Below the pieces are notes generated by a model. It was not told the DNA's origin, made no database searches, and saw nothing but the letters and a program-made list of their open reading frames with translations. DNA of 64,000 nt from Tomocerus qinae. Lineage: Eukaryota; Arthropoda; Collembola; Entomobryomorpha; Tomoceridae. The stretch lies in contig CM034546.1 of NCBI GenBank assembly GCA_020055645.1, positions 14,260,001 through 14,324,000 on the forward strand, in the 5' to 3' direction. Each line of letters begins with the position of its first letter. Within the stretch, counting starts at the first letter, position 1. This document shows, in pieces, positions 21,571 to 32,998 of this stretch. A program made the translations under genes and the position numbers.

Positions 21571-24528
21571 ATGGTAAGTAAATTGCAATACATTCACAAT
21601 GACACAAAGCAATGCTCTCAACTCAAGGGAAAGAAATAATATTATGAACAGAACTTAACTGACATACTAAATTATGCTGTTGTAAAATTTCGCAGGACAT
21701 TGAAAACGAGGATAATGTCTGCTGTGATATAATTGTTGTAAATGAAGATTCGCTTAATGACCTAATTACTGACTATAATGAAACTGTAAATTCAAGCCCT
21801 CCAGATGACGAGGTAACTGTAGAAAATGAAGAACAGGATATACGCAATAATGGCATCGAGCAATCGAATGATGCCAGCACTTCTAAGGAAGACGATGCTA
21901 CGAATATAAGGACATCATTCGTTGAAGGAGAGCAACCTAAAAACGATTTAAGTTCTACTGTTGAAAGAATTGGTATGTTAGGAGTGCCTTAATATTAGTT
22001 ATCATTTTTAAAAGACAAATATCTTAATTGTAATTTAATTACTAATCATAATAATGCTAATTCTTACAGCCTATTCATCAAAGGTTCATACTCCACGCAG
22101 AAGAAGAACAAATATTAAATCCTTGTCATTTTCTCAAGTAATTCAATATTTTCGTCCTTTGGAAGCAAATGAAATTAAAGAGGGGGATGAAGGTAAACCG
22201 CAATATAAGTGTATTTATTGCCAAACTAAAATCACAGGGTTCCAAAGACAGACAGGGAATTTCCTTCGGCATTTAAGGGTGAGTAGGTATTTCGGAAATA
22301 AAAGTTAAAAAAATTATTGTAAGAAATTGTATTATCCTGCCATGAATTTGGGCATTCTAAAATCAGCACATAACCCGTTTATTATTAGTTCGGTAAAAAA
22401 CAACATTAAAAAAACGATCAAAAAAAGATTTAACGGTTATTATGTCAAGCTATAAATTTGGTTTGTCCAAATTGTGGTAGGATATTATATCATAGCAAAA
22501 GAATTAATGATATTTAAAAAAATTAAACAGAATAGTCACCAAATTGAGCCGGAAACAATTGACAGTAATGGTGGACAAACTAAAATTCAAGCATTTGGGA
22601 CCGCTACACTAAAGCTGCCATTAGAATCTTCTAGACAGAAACAATTTGAACAGGCGATTTTAGATGTCGTCGCTGTAGACGGCATGCCGTTTTCAATAGT
22701 GGAAGGATCGGCTTTTAAAAAATTAGTTGAAGTTCTGTCGCCACAAGTAACTTTACGTAGTAGAAGAACTGTGAAGAGACATTTAGATAATAAAATGTCA
22801 GCTATTCACGACAACTTGAAACTTAACATTAAAAGTCAACCACCCGGATCCGTTAATCTAATTGTTGACCTATGGACTAGTAAGGATGGCTATTCAGTTT
22901 TAGGAGTAAAAGCTCAATACATCAACAGTGTTTTTGAAAACGTAAATAAAACCATTGGATTTGAAGAGTTCAATATGTCCCATACCGGCGCGAACATTGA
23001 AAATACAGTAATGACTGTGGCAAAGAAGGTGGGTCTGAAAACCAATCAAATTGGATTCATAGTTGCGGACAATGCATCTAATATGCAAAAAGCTTTTAAA
23101 CTTCAATTCCTTTTAGAAGACAATGGACCATCCAGTGCCTTGCTTGATCTGGATAGAGATGATGATGATAATTTTGATACGGAAAATGAGGAGGACGATT
23201 CAAGTGATAATAATTTTGAATCTAATGATGCCAGCTCTATAATATATGTTGGGACATGGAAACGAATTGGGTGCATGGCTCACCTTTTGCAACTCGCTAT
23301 AAATGATGCCATAAAGAAAGATCGTGACGTTAGCCAAATCGTATTGTATGCCCAAAAGATTGTAAAGTTTTTCCATCGCCGCCCTAATTACATGAGTAAA
23401 TTACGCGAAAAATGCAAAGGACTAGGATTGCCAAACATTGGAATTACAAGATGGAATGCAATTTTGTTAACTTTGGAACGCCTGACAGACGTAAAGGTAT
23501 TTTCATAAATGTACAATTTATCTTAACTTACGAAATTGGACTGTCCAATTTCAAACTTCATTTCAATTTCATATGACATTTTTTTCATTTTGATAAATGC
23601 TTCTTTGTAGACCAATATGTTTGTCCATGCGCAACAACTAATTTTGGAGTACAGCGCTACGACCAAAGAAAATTTTCATTTGGAACCTCCAAAATACCTT
23701 GATCGCACAAAACTTTTAGAACTTGTAAGGCTCTTAAAACATTGGCAAACCACAACTGACGAACTTCAAGGAGACTATATAACGTCTTCTTTAGCCATCC
23801 CGTGTATTATCAAGTTGTTTCAGGATACGAAAAATACTCTATGCCAGCATTATGAGTCCTTTAAACGAGATCTTCTTTGCAACATCAAGCAACGATTTGA
23901 AGATAGTGTAATAAATAATGATAATTTTGTTATTGCTACCATTTTAGATCCTCGGATGAAGTTATCTATTTTCGTGGGATGTGAAAGACATCCTGAAACG
24001 GTTGAATATTCGTCTGAACGAAAGCTCCTTGTTCGCCTAAATGTGCCTTCCGAAAATTATGCTAAAACCATTTTTGATACATACGTAGCAAAAGAAATAT
24101 CCGAAATTCCTTGTACTAGCACTACATCTCTTACAACAACCTCAAAAAAGAGAAAACTAACATCAAAAGCAATGCCCTCAAGCAGTTCAGGAGTTTTTAA
24201 TTTTGTTCAAAATATTTCAGAAGATAGATCGTCTAACTTGAACACGGAATGCGAGTCTTATCTATTTCATGAAGAGAAATGCAATTCAAATTCTGATCCT
24301 TTACAGTTCTGGCAATCTAAAAAAACCAAATATCCCATTGCTAGTTCATTAGCCAGAAAATATTTAGGAATACCGGCTTCTTCTGGTTCAGTTGAAAGAT
24401 TGTTTTCGGTAGCGGGGGCTATGAGGCGACACAGAAGAAATAGACTAAAAATAAATACTCTTAATGACATTTTGACCTACAGTGATTATCGTTCGCCCCA
24501 ACTAGAAAATAAGCTGCAAATGGAATAA
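21571..24528 (+). CDS. hAT transposase with BED zinc finger, intact
   Basis: Five exons encode a predicted 790-residue protein: 21571-21573 (only the ATG before GTAAGT), 21696-21972, 22070-22278, 22531-23496 and 23611-24528, all phases consistent. Residues 2-93 are acidic and low in structure. A BED finger spans about residues 120-170 with ligands C141, C144, H161 and H166, the last completed across the exon 3/4 junction. The RNase H-like catalytic core has D276 (VDLWTS), D343 (VADNASNM) and E747 (SSGSVERLFS), plus the ITRW motif near the end of exon 4. The C-terminus carries the hAT dimerisation region (YPIASSLARKYLGIP and RRNRL). An acidic insertion lies between the second Asp and ITRW. The enzyme would excise and integrate the surrounding element by cut and paste. 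All catalytic residues are present, so it may be active. Confidence 0.9.
23532..23552. promoter_or_regulatory. GGAC-N-GTCC palindrome 2
   Basis: A 21-bp perfect palindrome (GAAATTGGAC, T, GTCCAATTTC) inside the last intron of the transposase gene. Confidence 0.65.
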
Positions 24529-25705
24529 ATGTGTAAAGTTTTAATAGTGTAAAAGTATATCAGAAGTCGGACGGTCCGATTTCTTTTATTTTGATATTAT
24601 GCAAAATAATCAAATAATAAATGACATACTTTAGTAGGAAACAATAGTGAGTAAACGTTGCTAGAAATCAAATATCAATTGTAACTCACTTTAATTATAC
24701 AAACGTTTTTGTCAAATTCAAAGTTTGTTCCTTAATAATTATGTCCAATTAATCATTGGGGCATGTAAAATTATCTTACATTTTATTTTAGTTAGTATTT
24801 ATCATATATTAAAGCGGCAATAATTTAATTAAATTATATGTGATGAAATAAATAGTATTTTCTGTTAGCAGTAATTTTAATCCACATCATCATTTATTTT
24901 AAATCTATTGCTCAGAATAATGCTCATAATTAAAACCGATTTCTCTTAAAATCAAAAGACATGTTATGTATAGACTAATTTTATTAACACAGTTTTATCT
25001 GCAGTATGAATTTTTTGTCGGATTCATCTAAACTACTTGGTAAAACTTACAGGGTTGTGGGTCGGGTTTTTTATGGGTTGGGTAGCTCCATCTAGATACG
25101 TAATACATACTAATTTCTATTCAAAAATGTAAACAAATGCATAATCAGGTGGAAACAAATATAGCTTCTACTCGTCTACGCGTAATTAATGTATCGTAAT
25201 GTGAGGACTATAATAATATTCGTTTTATGTATACTTTAGTCATTACATTGTGAAGATTATGTTTATAATATTGTTGTACACATAACTTCAATTTATCATT
25301 ACATATTCATTACTGTAATGCTTTGCAATTAAAGCTTCAAATTAACAAAGGAATAATTTCATAAAGTCAATATAATCAGTAAAATATTATAATGCTTAAT
25401 ATTTCACTAGTTGTTATCAAACAGTAATAATAATATAGGTGTTCACAAAAATACTGCATTTGCTACGTTTGACGTTACAACATAATAAAATTAAACTTTT
25501 ATGCTTTAATTTTTCTTTTCATTGACGTAAGTAATAGTAGTTGACACGGTTGTTGTTGTCAGCTGTAGTTTTCATATATGGTACAGTATAGGCTTGTATT
25601 TATACCTATAGTTATATAAAAAACCCTTAAACCCAAAAAACCCTAAAAAACCCAGGGTCGAGGGTTTTTTCCTAAAAAACCCGGGTTTTTCGATACCTTG
25701 GTGGA
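24529..25705. other. Non-coding right interior of the hAT element
   Basis: AT-rich, without genes. It starts with the transposase 3' untranslated region, which contains palindrome 3 (24563-24583, GAAGTCGGAC, G, GTCCGATTTC, one mismatch). Near 25620-25690 is a cluster of AAACCC-like and AACCCT-like runs with an inverted GGGTTTTTT, probably a small fold-back structure. Confidence 0.5.
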
Positions 25706-26025
25706 GATATCTTTAAAGATGACTTTTTAACGAGCCATGAGATTAAGATGACTTAAGAGATGACTTTATGAGAGTTGGATTTTAGAGATGACTTTAGGGG
25801 TGACTTTTTTAGAGACCACGTGAATGAGATGACTTAAAGGATGACTTTATTAGATATCATGTGATTGAGATGACTTAAGAGATGACTTCTTAAGAACCGT
25901 ATATTAGAAATGACTTAAGGGATGACTTTTTAAGAGATCATGTGGTTGGGATGACTTAAGAGATGACTTTTTAAGAGCCGTATCCTAGAAATGACTTTAG
26001 GGATGACTTTTTAACGAGTCACGTG
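25706..26025 (+). repeat. Right subterminal ATGACTT repeats of the hAT element
   Basis: Same unit family as at 15825-16235 (GAGATGACTTTTTAAGA and variants). The units read ATGACTT on the plus strand at both ends, that is, in direct rather than inverted orientation. Confidence 0.85.
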
Positions 26026-26114
26026 AATAAGACTAGTCTTTTCCCGAAAGAAGTCGACTGGCTTTAGACGAGACTAGTCTCAGTTGACTTGGGATGAGCT
26101 CCCGCCCATCACTG

Positions 26115-26732
26115 GTCTACAGTGCATATGAATATCAATGGCTATATCCAGCATTCAAGCCAGAGACATATATAGAATACCTGTAGGTAGACTAAATCTT
26201 ACACACAGAAAGACCAAAGACTCACCCAAAGTTTAAATAGCAACAAGTGCGCGAAACTCCAGATTACGAAATTGTAAATGTATTGGTAAATCGATAGATT
26301 TGTTGTTGAATTCAATTTTTTACATACCACAATGTCATAAGTATTGGTGCGCTAGCTTCACGCAGCCAAATAGTTGACGTTTAAAATAAAATTAAACAGT
26401 ACAGCAAGAACTGCCATTCAAAATAAATCAGAATTTCACCGGCGGCAACAGCTGCTTTCAATGATGTCAATAAAGAAAGATCAGGTAAAAAATATCATTT
26501 TCTTGTTGTGACAAACAAAGCTATGTGTCATTACTATTAATATCAAATATCGTGTTTATATACATACACCTATTTAATGCTATTTTCTTGAACTGGGAAC
26601 AGAAACACAGTCGAAGACGAAAATATGAGAAGCCCTAGAATAGTGAACAAACTACTACTTATATCGTCTTTGTAAATATTTTTTGATTTGGAGGAGCTAC
26701 AAACTCAGCTGAAGCTTACTATTACTGTCAAA
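26115..26732. other. Flank between the hAT element and zinc-finger gene B
   Basis: Begins with the right copy of the hAT target duplication. No gene is visible. It presumably holds the promoter and 5' untranslated region of gene B, but no TATA box stands out. Confidence 0.4.
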
Positions 26733-29103
26733 ATGTCCGTGAAAAACTCAGAATTAAGACGAAATTGCATTATATGCTATAATACTCACATCCTGGACTG
26801 GAGTATGACCAAACAATCATCACAGTTAACTCCTTCAATTATAGCAAGTTGTTTGAAACAAATTCCTCCTGATATCAATGAAACTGTGGACTGGATTCAA
26901 TTGGGCAGGAACGGGACCAATTCTTCTTGTTTTTGTAATGTATGCATTAAGAAAATTAAAAACCTTTCCTCTCTAAATTTAGAATTGGAAGAAATTCACA
27001 GAAAAATAAGCAAATTGGTGAACAGCTTTAGCGTCCATGTCAGAAATGAGAGAGGAAAGTATACACCAATCATCTCCGTGTCCAAGACTGCTTCTTCATC
27101 AGATTATGTCTCTGCTCAGGATATACAACCCCAAAATGATCAATTTGATGTCCATGCCGAAAATTATTCAAATTTATTAAACAACTGTAAAGAGGATAAT
27201 ATATATAAAACCATCAATTCAGTTCAGTCGGACTCCGATGAAGAAGGTATCACGAATATTTCCAATTTTGCTGTGGATAGCGTTTCATCAGTGGATTCCT
27301 CACGTAAGTTTTCGTAAATGCAATGTAAATAATTTCAGTCTGGTATATAAAAGCATTAAAACCATGAAAAAAAATAATTCCAATTCCACAAACGCCACTA
27401 TTTCTAATTTACAAATGCTCTTGTACAAATGATGGACATAATTTTTATACTTAGGACTAGGTCTCAAATATGAAATAGCATTTTTTATTTTACCGCAATG
27501 TATATTAAGTTTCATTATTGCAATGGTAGTCGATAAACATTATTTAGTAACGAGAATTCATATTTAATCAAATACAAGACACAATCAGTTTCTGCTGATC
27601 ATTAAGAAATATAAGGAAAACATTGTCAATTTTATATTTATTAACTATTGTACATTTCTGTGTGCAGATTTGAAAATTCAGGGTCAAGAACAAAAGAAAA
27701 CAAAGCCTTTGGAAAAAGATTTAGTCAGCAAATCTGGTTTCGAATGCTCAACTTGTCACAAGAAATTTTCCAAATACATGTTTTTGCAGAAACACGATTG
27801 TGAAAAGCCTACAGTGGAGTGTGAGACATGTGGATTGTCATTCTCCAGTTCGGGGGTATTGAAACTTCACACTCGATCACACACAGGAGAAAAACCTTAC
27901 AAATGTGAATTGTGTGACAAAGCTTTTTCAATAAAAGCAAATTTAAGAAGTCACATTGACTATAAGCACACAGCAGAGAGGACATTGAAGTGCAAAATTT
28001 GTAAAAAGAAGTTCGTCGATAAAACTAGTCTTAACAGACATATAAAAACCCATTCGGATGAATCCAAATTCAAATGTGAAGTTTGTGAGAAAAGCTTTAA
28101 AGAGTTTAGACACTTGAAATTGCATTTGGTTACTCATTCAACAGGAACGACTCATCCATATAAATGTGATATTTGTGAAAAATCATTCAAGGAGCCTAGG
28201 GCCGTAGTTTTGCATAAACGAAGAATACATTTAGAAACAGATAGTGAACCACTTCAGTGTGCAAAGTGTGGAAAGTTTTTAAAAAATAAATACAGTTTAC
28301 AAGTTCACCAAATAGTACATACTGAGAAAAAACCACAATTTCAGTGTCGCCAGTGCGGAAAGAAATTTAACTATGTGAATAGCTTGAAAGGTCACGAAAT
28401 GACACATCAAGATTTAGGGAGCTTTCCATGTGATAAATGTGGGAAGGTATTTCAGAACCCTCATCGTTTTAAGGCGCATCTTCGGTATCATGAAGAAAAT
28501 AAAATTCCATGTGAGATTTGTGGAAAACTTGTTTACAAATTTGAAATGAAATCTCATCAAATTACCCATTCAAAACCTATTCGGTTCAGATGTGAATACT
28601 GCAATAAGGGATTTATCCATAAAAGGTCTCAGATTGCACACATGAACCGCTTTTGTCATATTTGTCAGAAGCATTTCTCTAAAGTCGGTTCCCCAGGCCC
28701 TTTACTGAAGCATCAATCCGAAGTACATACTGTTAATACTATTTTGTATCCTGATTCCCCACACCCTTCACTGAAAAATCAAACCGAAGTACATACCGCT
28801 AATAGAACTTTGTACCCTGATTTCCTAAGCCATTTCTTGAAATATCAAACCAGAGTACATACCAGTAATACAACTGATTTCGATGATGTGGACGATGACT
28901 ATAGACAAGACAAGAGGAAACGGCAAAGAAAATGTTTTCAAAGAACAAGAAATTACAAAAAAAGTGAGTCTGAGGAAGAAAGTGAATGTTACAATGAAAG
29001 CTCTGTAGACACTTATAACGAGTATGAAACGAAAGTAGAAATTAAAACAGAAGTGAAAATCGAAGATAATTATTTTTCCGAAATAGACGATGATAGTAAT
29101 TGA
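26733..29103 (+). CDS. ZAD-like C2H2 zinc-finger protein B, intact
   Basis: Predicted 668 residues from two exons, 26733-27303 (donor CAC|GTAAGT) and 27668-29103 (acceptor TGCAG), phase 1. The start at 26733 is chosen over an in-frame ATG 45 bases upstream because its context and following residues align with genes A and C. The N-terminal ~100 residues form a ZAD-like module (CIICY and CFCNVC pairs, then a helix [16 protein letters not shown]), in arthropods a dimerisation domain of zinc-finger transcription factors. An acidic Ser-rich linker leads to twelve finger-like modules, the first and the eleventh with non-standard last ligands. After the fingers a 23-residue motif with EVHT and LYPDS recurs about three times. 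The C-terminus is acidic with overlapping sumoylation-type motifs (IKTE, VKIE). Likely a nuclear DNA-binding regulator; target unknown. Confidence 0.92.
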
Positions 29104-29666
29104 TGCTAATCGTGCTGATGATACCATTAATGAATTAAATACGTGATTATTTACGCTAATGTTAAATAGTTGTGAAGCCAATTGATATTTACGCACCTAT
29201 ATGATATTCATTAAATGAAAGAAATTACATACATAAAATTCAGAAGTTATACATAAAGTAAATGTACGTATAGGCTGAACAAAATTCGCCTAAGGGAAAA
29301 CGGGGCCCAATAAACTCTATACTGTATTTTAAAGTTGATTTCGGGGGGGCGCTGTCATTAAACAGTATGTATGTGTGTTACAAATATTTGGCCGAAGCGC
29401 GTTAATTTTAAGTTTTTTTGCCAAAAATAGTCTATAATTCACTTATAATCGCGCGATGAGAGTTAATTTTAAGCTCATTTTGCCAAAAATAGTTAAAAAT
29501 GGCCTAACATTCACATACAGTAAATTCGCGAACCATGAAAATGATGAACGTTTTGTAGAAAATATGTAACAATAACCTACTTAAACTCTACAAACAATCT
29601 CACGAAAAATTTTGTTATTTTCAGTCAAAATTTTCCTTTCGTCGTCTGCAGTCATTGGATTAGATA
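29104..29666. other. 3' flank of gene B, shared by all three zinc-finger genes
   Basis: Paralogous to 15191-15720 (gene A) and 59990-60540 (gene C). It includes an old repeat beginning GGGGGGGCGCTGTCATTAAA with GCCAAAAATAG motifs present beside all three genes, so it predates the gene duplications. The final GATTAGATA (29658-29666) is the left target duplication of the next element. Confidence 0.6.
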
Positions 29667-30916
29667 GGAATATATTTAACGGATAAATAAAATAATTTAA
29701 ATAGTCAATGAATAATGATTTAATCGGTAAATGCTGAAGATTTAAATGGAGATAATTTGAAAAAGTCAATACATAATTATTTAAAAAGTCAATACAAATG
29801 ATCAAGGGTAAATGGCAGTTGCTTTTATATAGAAACCTTAAAAATTATCCAGAAAACAGTAAGAGACAACCGGCTGAGAGTTTGATATACCAAAATTATG
29901 TTAATTTGTTGACCGATAAGAGAAAGGGTGAGGTTAAGTATTAAAGTGAAGAGAAGTAAACGACACAATTCTCCACTCCCTGGGGCAGTAAGTACACTCT
30001 CTTCCAATAGGCTTCATAATTAATTTATAGTTCCAATTCGAAACCGAGAACAGTCACCCGAAGAAAATTCAAAAACCAGCCACTGAAAAGCCAGTTTTGG
30101 TTTTACTAAAGAATTGCTCAGACGAAGAGATAGCTAGGGCTGAAGTCCTTACTGCATGAACTTAATTATCCGTGAATTTTACTAGTGGAGGAAAAGTTGT
30201 GTACTTTTATTGCAAGGAAAATAAAATGTGTCCGTGTAGACAGAAATTGGTGACATAGTGACCCTTGACCCACCTCTACTTCTTTGGTGCTCCAGGCTCT
30301 TCGGTTACAACATATATGATTAAAAAATATTTGCTACCTAACCGTTTCGCCAATTGCACGAAATTTGATCACTTTCTGAGTTCTGAATTTACTATGTGGC
30401 ACACCATGTTTATAGTAAACGATTTGAAAAATTTCAACTGCACATGTCCCTATTATCAAAAGAATTACATACGCAAACTCATAGTTGCAATTGCGTCGAT
30501 GCACAAACAATTTCGGTTTTCTCCAGCTGTTAAACGAATACCCCTCAACGTAAAGAGGCGGAGAGGAAGACCAAGGGGGGCTACAAAAGCATGGCTTCGA
30601 GAATGATTATACTACTGGCTGCCTGCTGATTTTTATGCCTTTTTGCTATTTAATGACTATGATTATAAACTAATTACTAAGACTACTATTTAATGAGTAC
30701 TATTTAATGGCAATTTATGTATATATGACTGCTAATTTAATAACTATCATTATTTAATAATTAACACAATTTACCAATTCAGCATTTGCATTGACTTTTT
30801 AAATAATTACGTATTGACTTTTTCAAATTATCTCCATTTAAATCTTCAGCATTTACCGATTAAATCATTATTCATTAACTATTTAAATTATTTCATTTAC
30901 CCGTTAAATAGCATCC
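29667..30916. mobile_element. Mutator-like element (MULE), internally decayed
   Basis: A 1250-bp insert with inverted repeats of about 135 bp at each end, differing by a handful of bases, and a 9-bp target duplication GATTAGATA (29658-29666 and 30917-30925). The paralogous site at about 60527-60535 has a single GATTAGATA and no insert. Long inverted repeats with 9-bp duplications are the hallmark of Mutator-like elements, and a degraded SWIM-type zinc finger remains inside. Confidence 0.93.
30060..30606 (+). pseudogene. MULE transposase remnant
   Basis: The open stretch 30265-30606 carries CTCPYYQKNYIRKL, a SWIM finger of the MULE transposase C-terminus in which the usual second ligand pair (CKH-like) has become RKL. 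It ends in a basic RRRGRPRG AT-hook-like tail. Upstream, 30060-30250 gives a broken stretch with VVYFYCKENKMCPCRQK, resembling the N-terminal zinc-binding module of such proteins. The catalytic core is missing, so this copy cannot move by itself. Confidence 0.7.
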
Positions 30917-32003
30917 GATTAGATACTACTCATTTTTTTCCCAAATAACGGGGCGTGTGTTGAAAGCGGGACATTTTCGGGACGCCGGGACAGGTCACCA
31001 AAAATAGCAAAATCTCGTTAAATACTGGACGAATGGTCACCCTGAGCTATGTACGTATTATCTTTACATATATATAGACATTCCTAAATGACACGGATAT
31101 ACTATTTTAGTACATGTCATTTTTATTGTTAAGAACCTAATTACCTACTCTGTTAACTTCCATTTGGTTTGCCAGAATATGGAGGAATTTATATTTTATT
31201 ATCTATTTCAAACACTAGACTTAGACCAAAGATGTAAGTTGTTGAACGTTAAACATCCCATTCACTCCAAAAGATGGGACTTCAGACCCAAGCATCCGGA
31301 TGAGATGGTGGATGGGATGGGGATGTTAAATAAAATGAGTCGGATGGGGATGTTTACATCTATGATGTATACCCTCCTGTTTAAAAAGTTGTGCCACAAC
31401 AATAGTAAGCTACTCAAGCACTACCGCTGATTGAAATGTTTTATTCATTTCCATAGCACAAATCAGTATATAATTCTAACAAACATTTGCCTTTAACGGA
31501 TATATAGTTAGACATAATAAATAGCACGTACAAACTCTTCAACCAGCTTATTCAATTTATTTAAGTGTGTATGTTTATATGGCATTTTATATACTCACTC
31601 ATACGTATTTCTAACTTTGATATTTACAAGAAATAGGTTATACGTGTATGAATATTTGATTTTATACTAATGCTATATTAATATTATTATTACTATCAGA
31701 ATCACTTATGTGAAAATTCGTCCGTCCATGGAAAGTCTTCTTTTGTTGAGACTCAATCCTCAATTTAAAATCGTATGTAGAAAGCCGGAGCAAGTCATCA
31801 TAAAATATTTACATGTTTGCTTACCTTATGTCGTGGCAGACATACTATTTTTTATTCCTACCTTACTATATTTACAAGCTTATGGAATAGCATGTACCTT
31901 GTCCAGGTACATGTCTTTCCTTAAATATACTTTAGCATATGCATTCCTGCAGTAATGCAATGCTTAAATATCAATAATGCTATCATTTCCACACTATTAT
32001 AGC
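30917..32003. other. Intergenic block paralogous to 60527-61590
   Basis: No gene. It contains a short MITE (31230-31361) of the GTAAGTTGTAG family, also present in the paralogue, so inserted before the duplication. The open frames here have no coding support. Confidence 0.5.
31230..31361. mobile_element. MITE, GTAAGTTGTAGGTAAACATCCC family
   Basis: Imperfect inverted ends GATGTAAGTTG and GATGTTTACATC around GGATGGGATGG-rich sequence. Present at the paralogous position 60840-60971 and related to 12061-12332. Confidence 0.5.
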
Positions 32004-32188
32004 CAAGCACGTATCCAGAGGGGGGGCCGGGGGGGCCCGGGCCCCCCCTAAGCTTCCAAAAAAAGGCGGATTTTTGTCAAAAAGGGTTAAAAATCCAAAC
32101 ATTTTTCGCGCTAGGCGCGAATATTCCATAATTTTACTAATATATTTTGGTGTGCCCCTCCTAGGCCAAATTCCTGGATACGTGCTTG
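32004..32188. mobile_element. hAT-type MITE, CAAGCACGTATCCAG family
   Basis: Perfect inverted ends CAAGCACGTATCCAG and CTGGATACGTGCTTG, exact 8-bp duplication ATTATAGC (31996-32003 and 32189-32196). The paralogous site near 61585 is empty. Long G- and C-runs follow the left end. Non-coding. Confidence 0.95.
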
Positions 32189-32770
32189 ATTATAGCAAAC
32201 AAATACATTACTGTGCAGCACTCCCTTGTACATATATTACTTAGTATAAAGGAATATATAGCAGATATTATTGAGCTATTGAGCATCTTAAACTTAATAG
32301 CATAAAGCTATATTACTACAATTCTTTTCATGTGCCTTACAGGTTGCCTTACAGGTATAACATTGCAAAATATTCCTTAATTAAATATTAAATACATTAT
32401 AATTAATGTCTTAGCAATTAGTACATTAGTTTGCCACAATATAATTTTTGTAGGACCATAAAAAATTTTTCTTACGAGCTTACTTTTCTTAAGAAAAGTT
32501 TTGACTTACAAAGAATGCCAATTGCCTTATTGTCCATTGTCAGACATTGATATGTTTTATATTTTTACCATAAATCAAAACTACTATAAACATATTTGTA
32601 CAGAAAGCCTTAGTTTATTGTAATTATTGAGCTGTTAACTGTATGTTGGCTAAAATAATAAAATGGGACAAGGTGACGATTAAGCAGGTTCTAACTACTG
32701 ATTTAATAAAACTGTTATTCCCAATAAAGAACAAATTTAAAGTGCATACAGCCATAATAATGGTGATAAT

Positions 32771-32981
32771 CAGGGAACAAAAAAGGACCTTTTTGCCATT
32801 CTTATTAAAAAGGTAATTTTTTTTAAGCAGCAACTTTTTTGCTTCTTTTGATGTACAGCGCACCCCATTTACTTCAACTTTACGTGTAAATAAGATCAAA
32901 ACGATAAAAATAACTGCTTTTTAAGAAAAAGTAGTACGTTTTATCTTTTTTGTAAAAAATGAGTGCCTTTTTTGTTCCCTG
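32771..32981. mobile_element. hAT-type MITE, CAGGGAACAAAAAAGG family
   Basis: Perfect 16-bp inverted ends CAGGGAACAAAAAAGG and CCTTTTTTGTTCCCTG, exact 8-bp duplication GTGATAAT (32763-32770 and 32982-32989). The paralogous sequence near 62015-62025 lacks it. A third distinct hAT-type MITE family in this window; non-coding. Confidence 0.93.
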
Positions 32982-32998
32982 GTGATAATATATTTCCG

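Larger units (their letters stand above)
15797..26114. mobile_element. 10.3-kb hAT-superfamily transposon with cargo
   Basis: The ends are TAGTGATGGGC at the left and GCCCATCACTG at the right, an inverted pair matching the CAGTGATGGGC type ends of animal hAT elements. They are flanked by a perfect 8-bp duplication GTCTACAG (15789-15796 and 26115-26122). Inside are subterminal ATGACTT repeats at both ends, a decayed exonuclease gene (16280-17540, minus), a 23-bp tandem array (18530-19460), an intact three-exon gene of unknown function (20127-20906, minus) and an intact hAT transposase gene (21571-24528, plus). Typical hAT elements are about 2.5-5 kb, so this one is unusually large. Intact ends, target duplication and transposase suggest recent activity. 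Confidence 0.9.

Noticed and set aside
28825..29196. 123-codon minus-strand frame antisense to the end of gene B
   Set aside because: Similar antisense frames occur over genes A and C because the acidic tail reads as Phe/Ile-rich on the other strand; a shadow.
31164..31430. 88-codon plus-strand frame rich in Met
   Set aside because: It lies over the GGATGGGATG-rich MITE and is broken in the paralogous block near 60.9 kb.
32624..32899. 91-codon minus-strand frame with hydrophobic stretch
   Set aside because: It straddles the left end of the MITE at 32771-32981 and has no paralogue at 62 kb.
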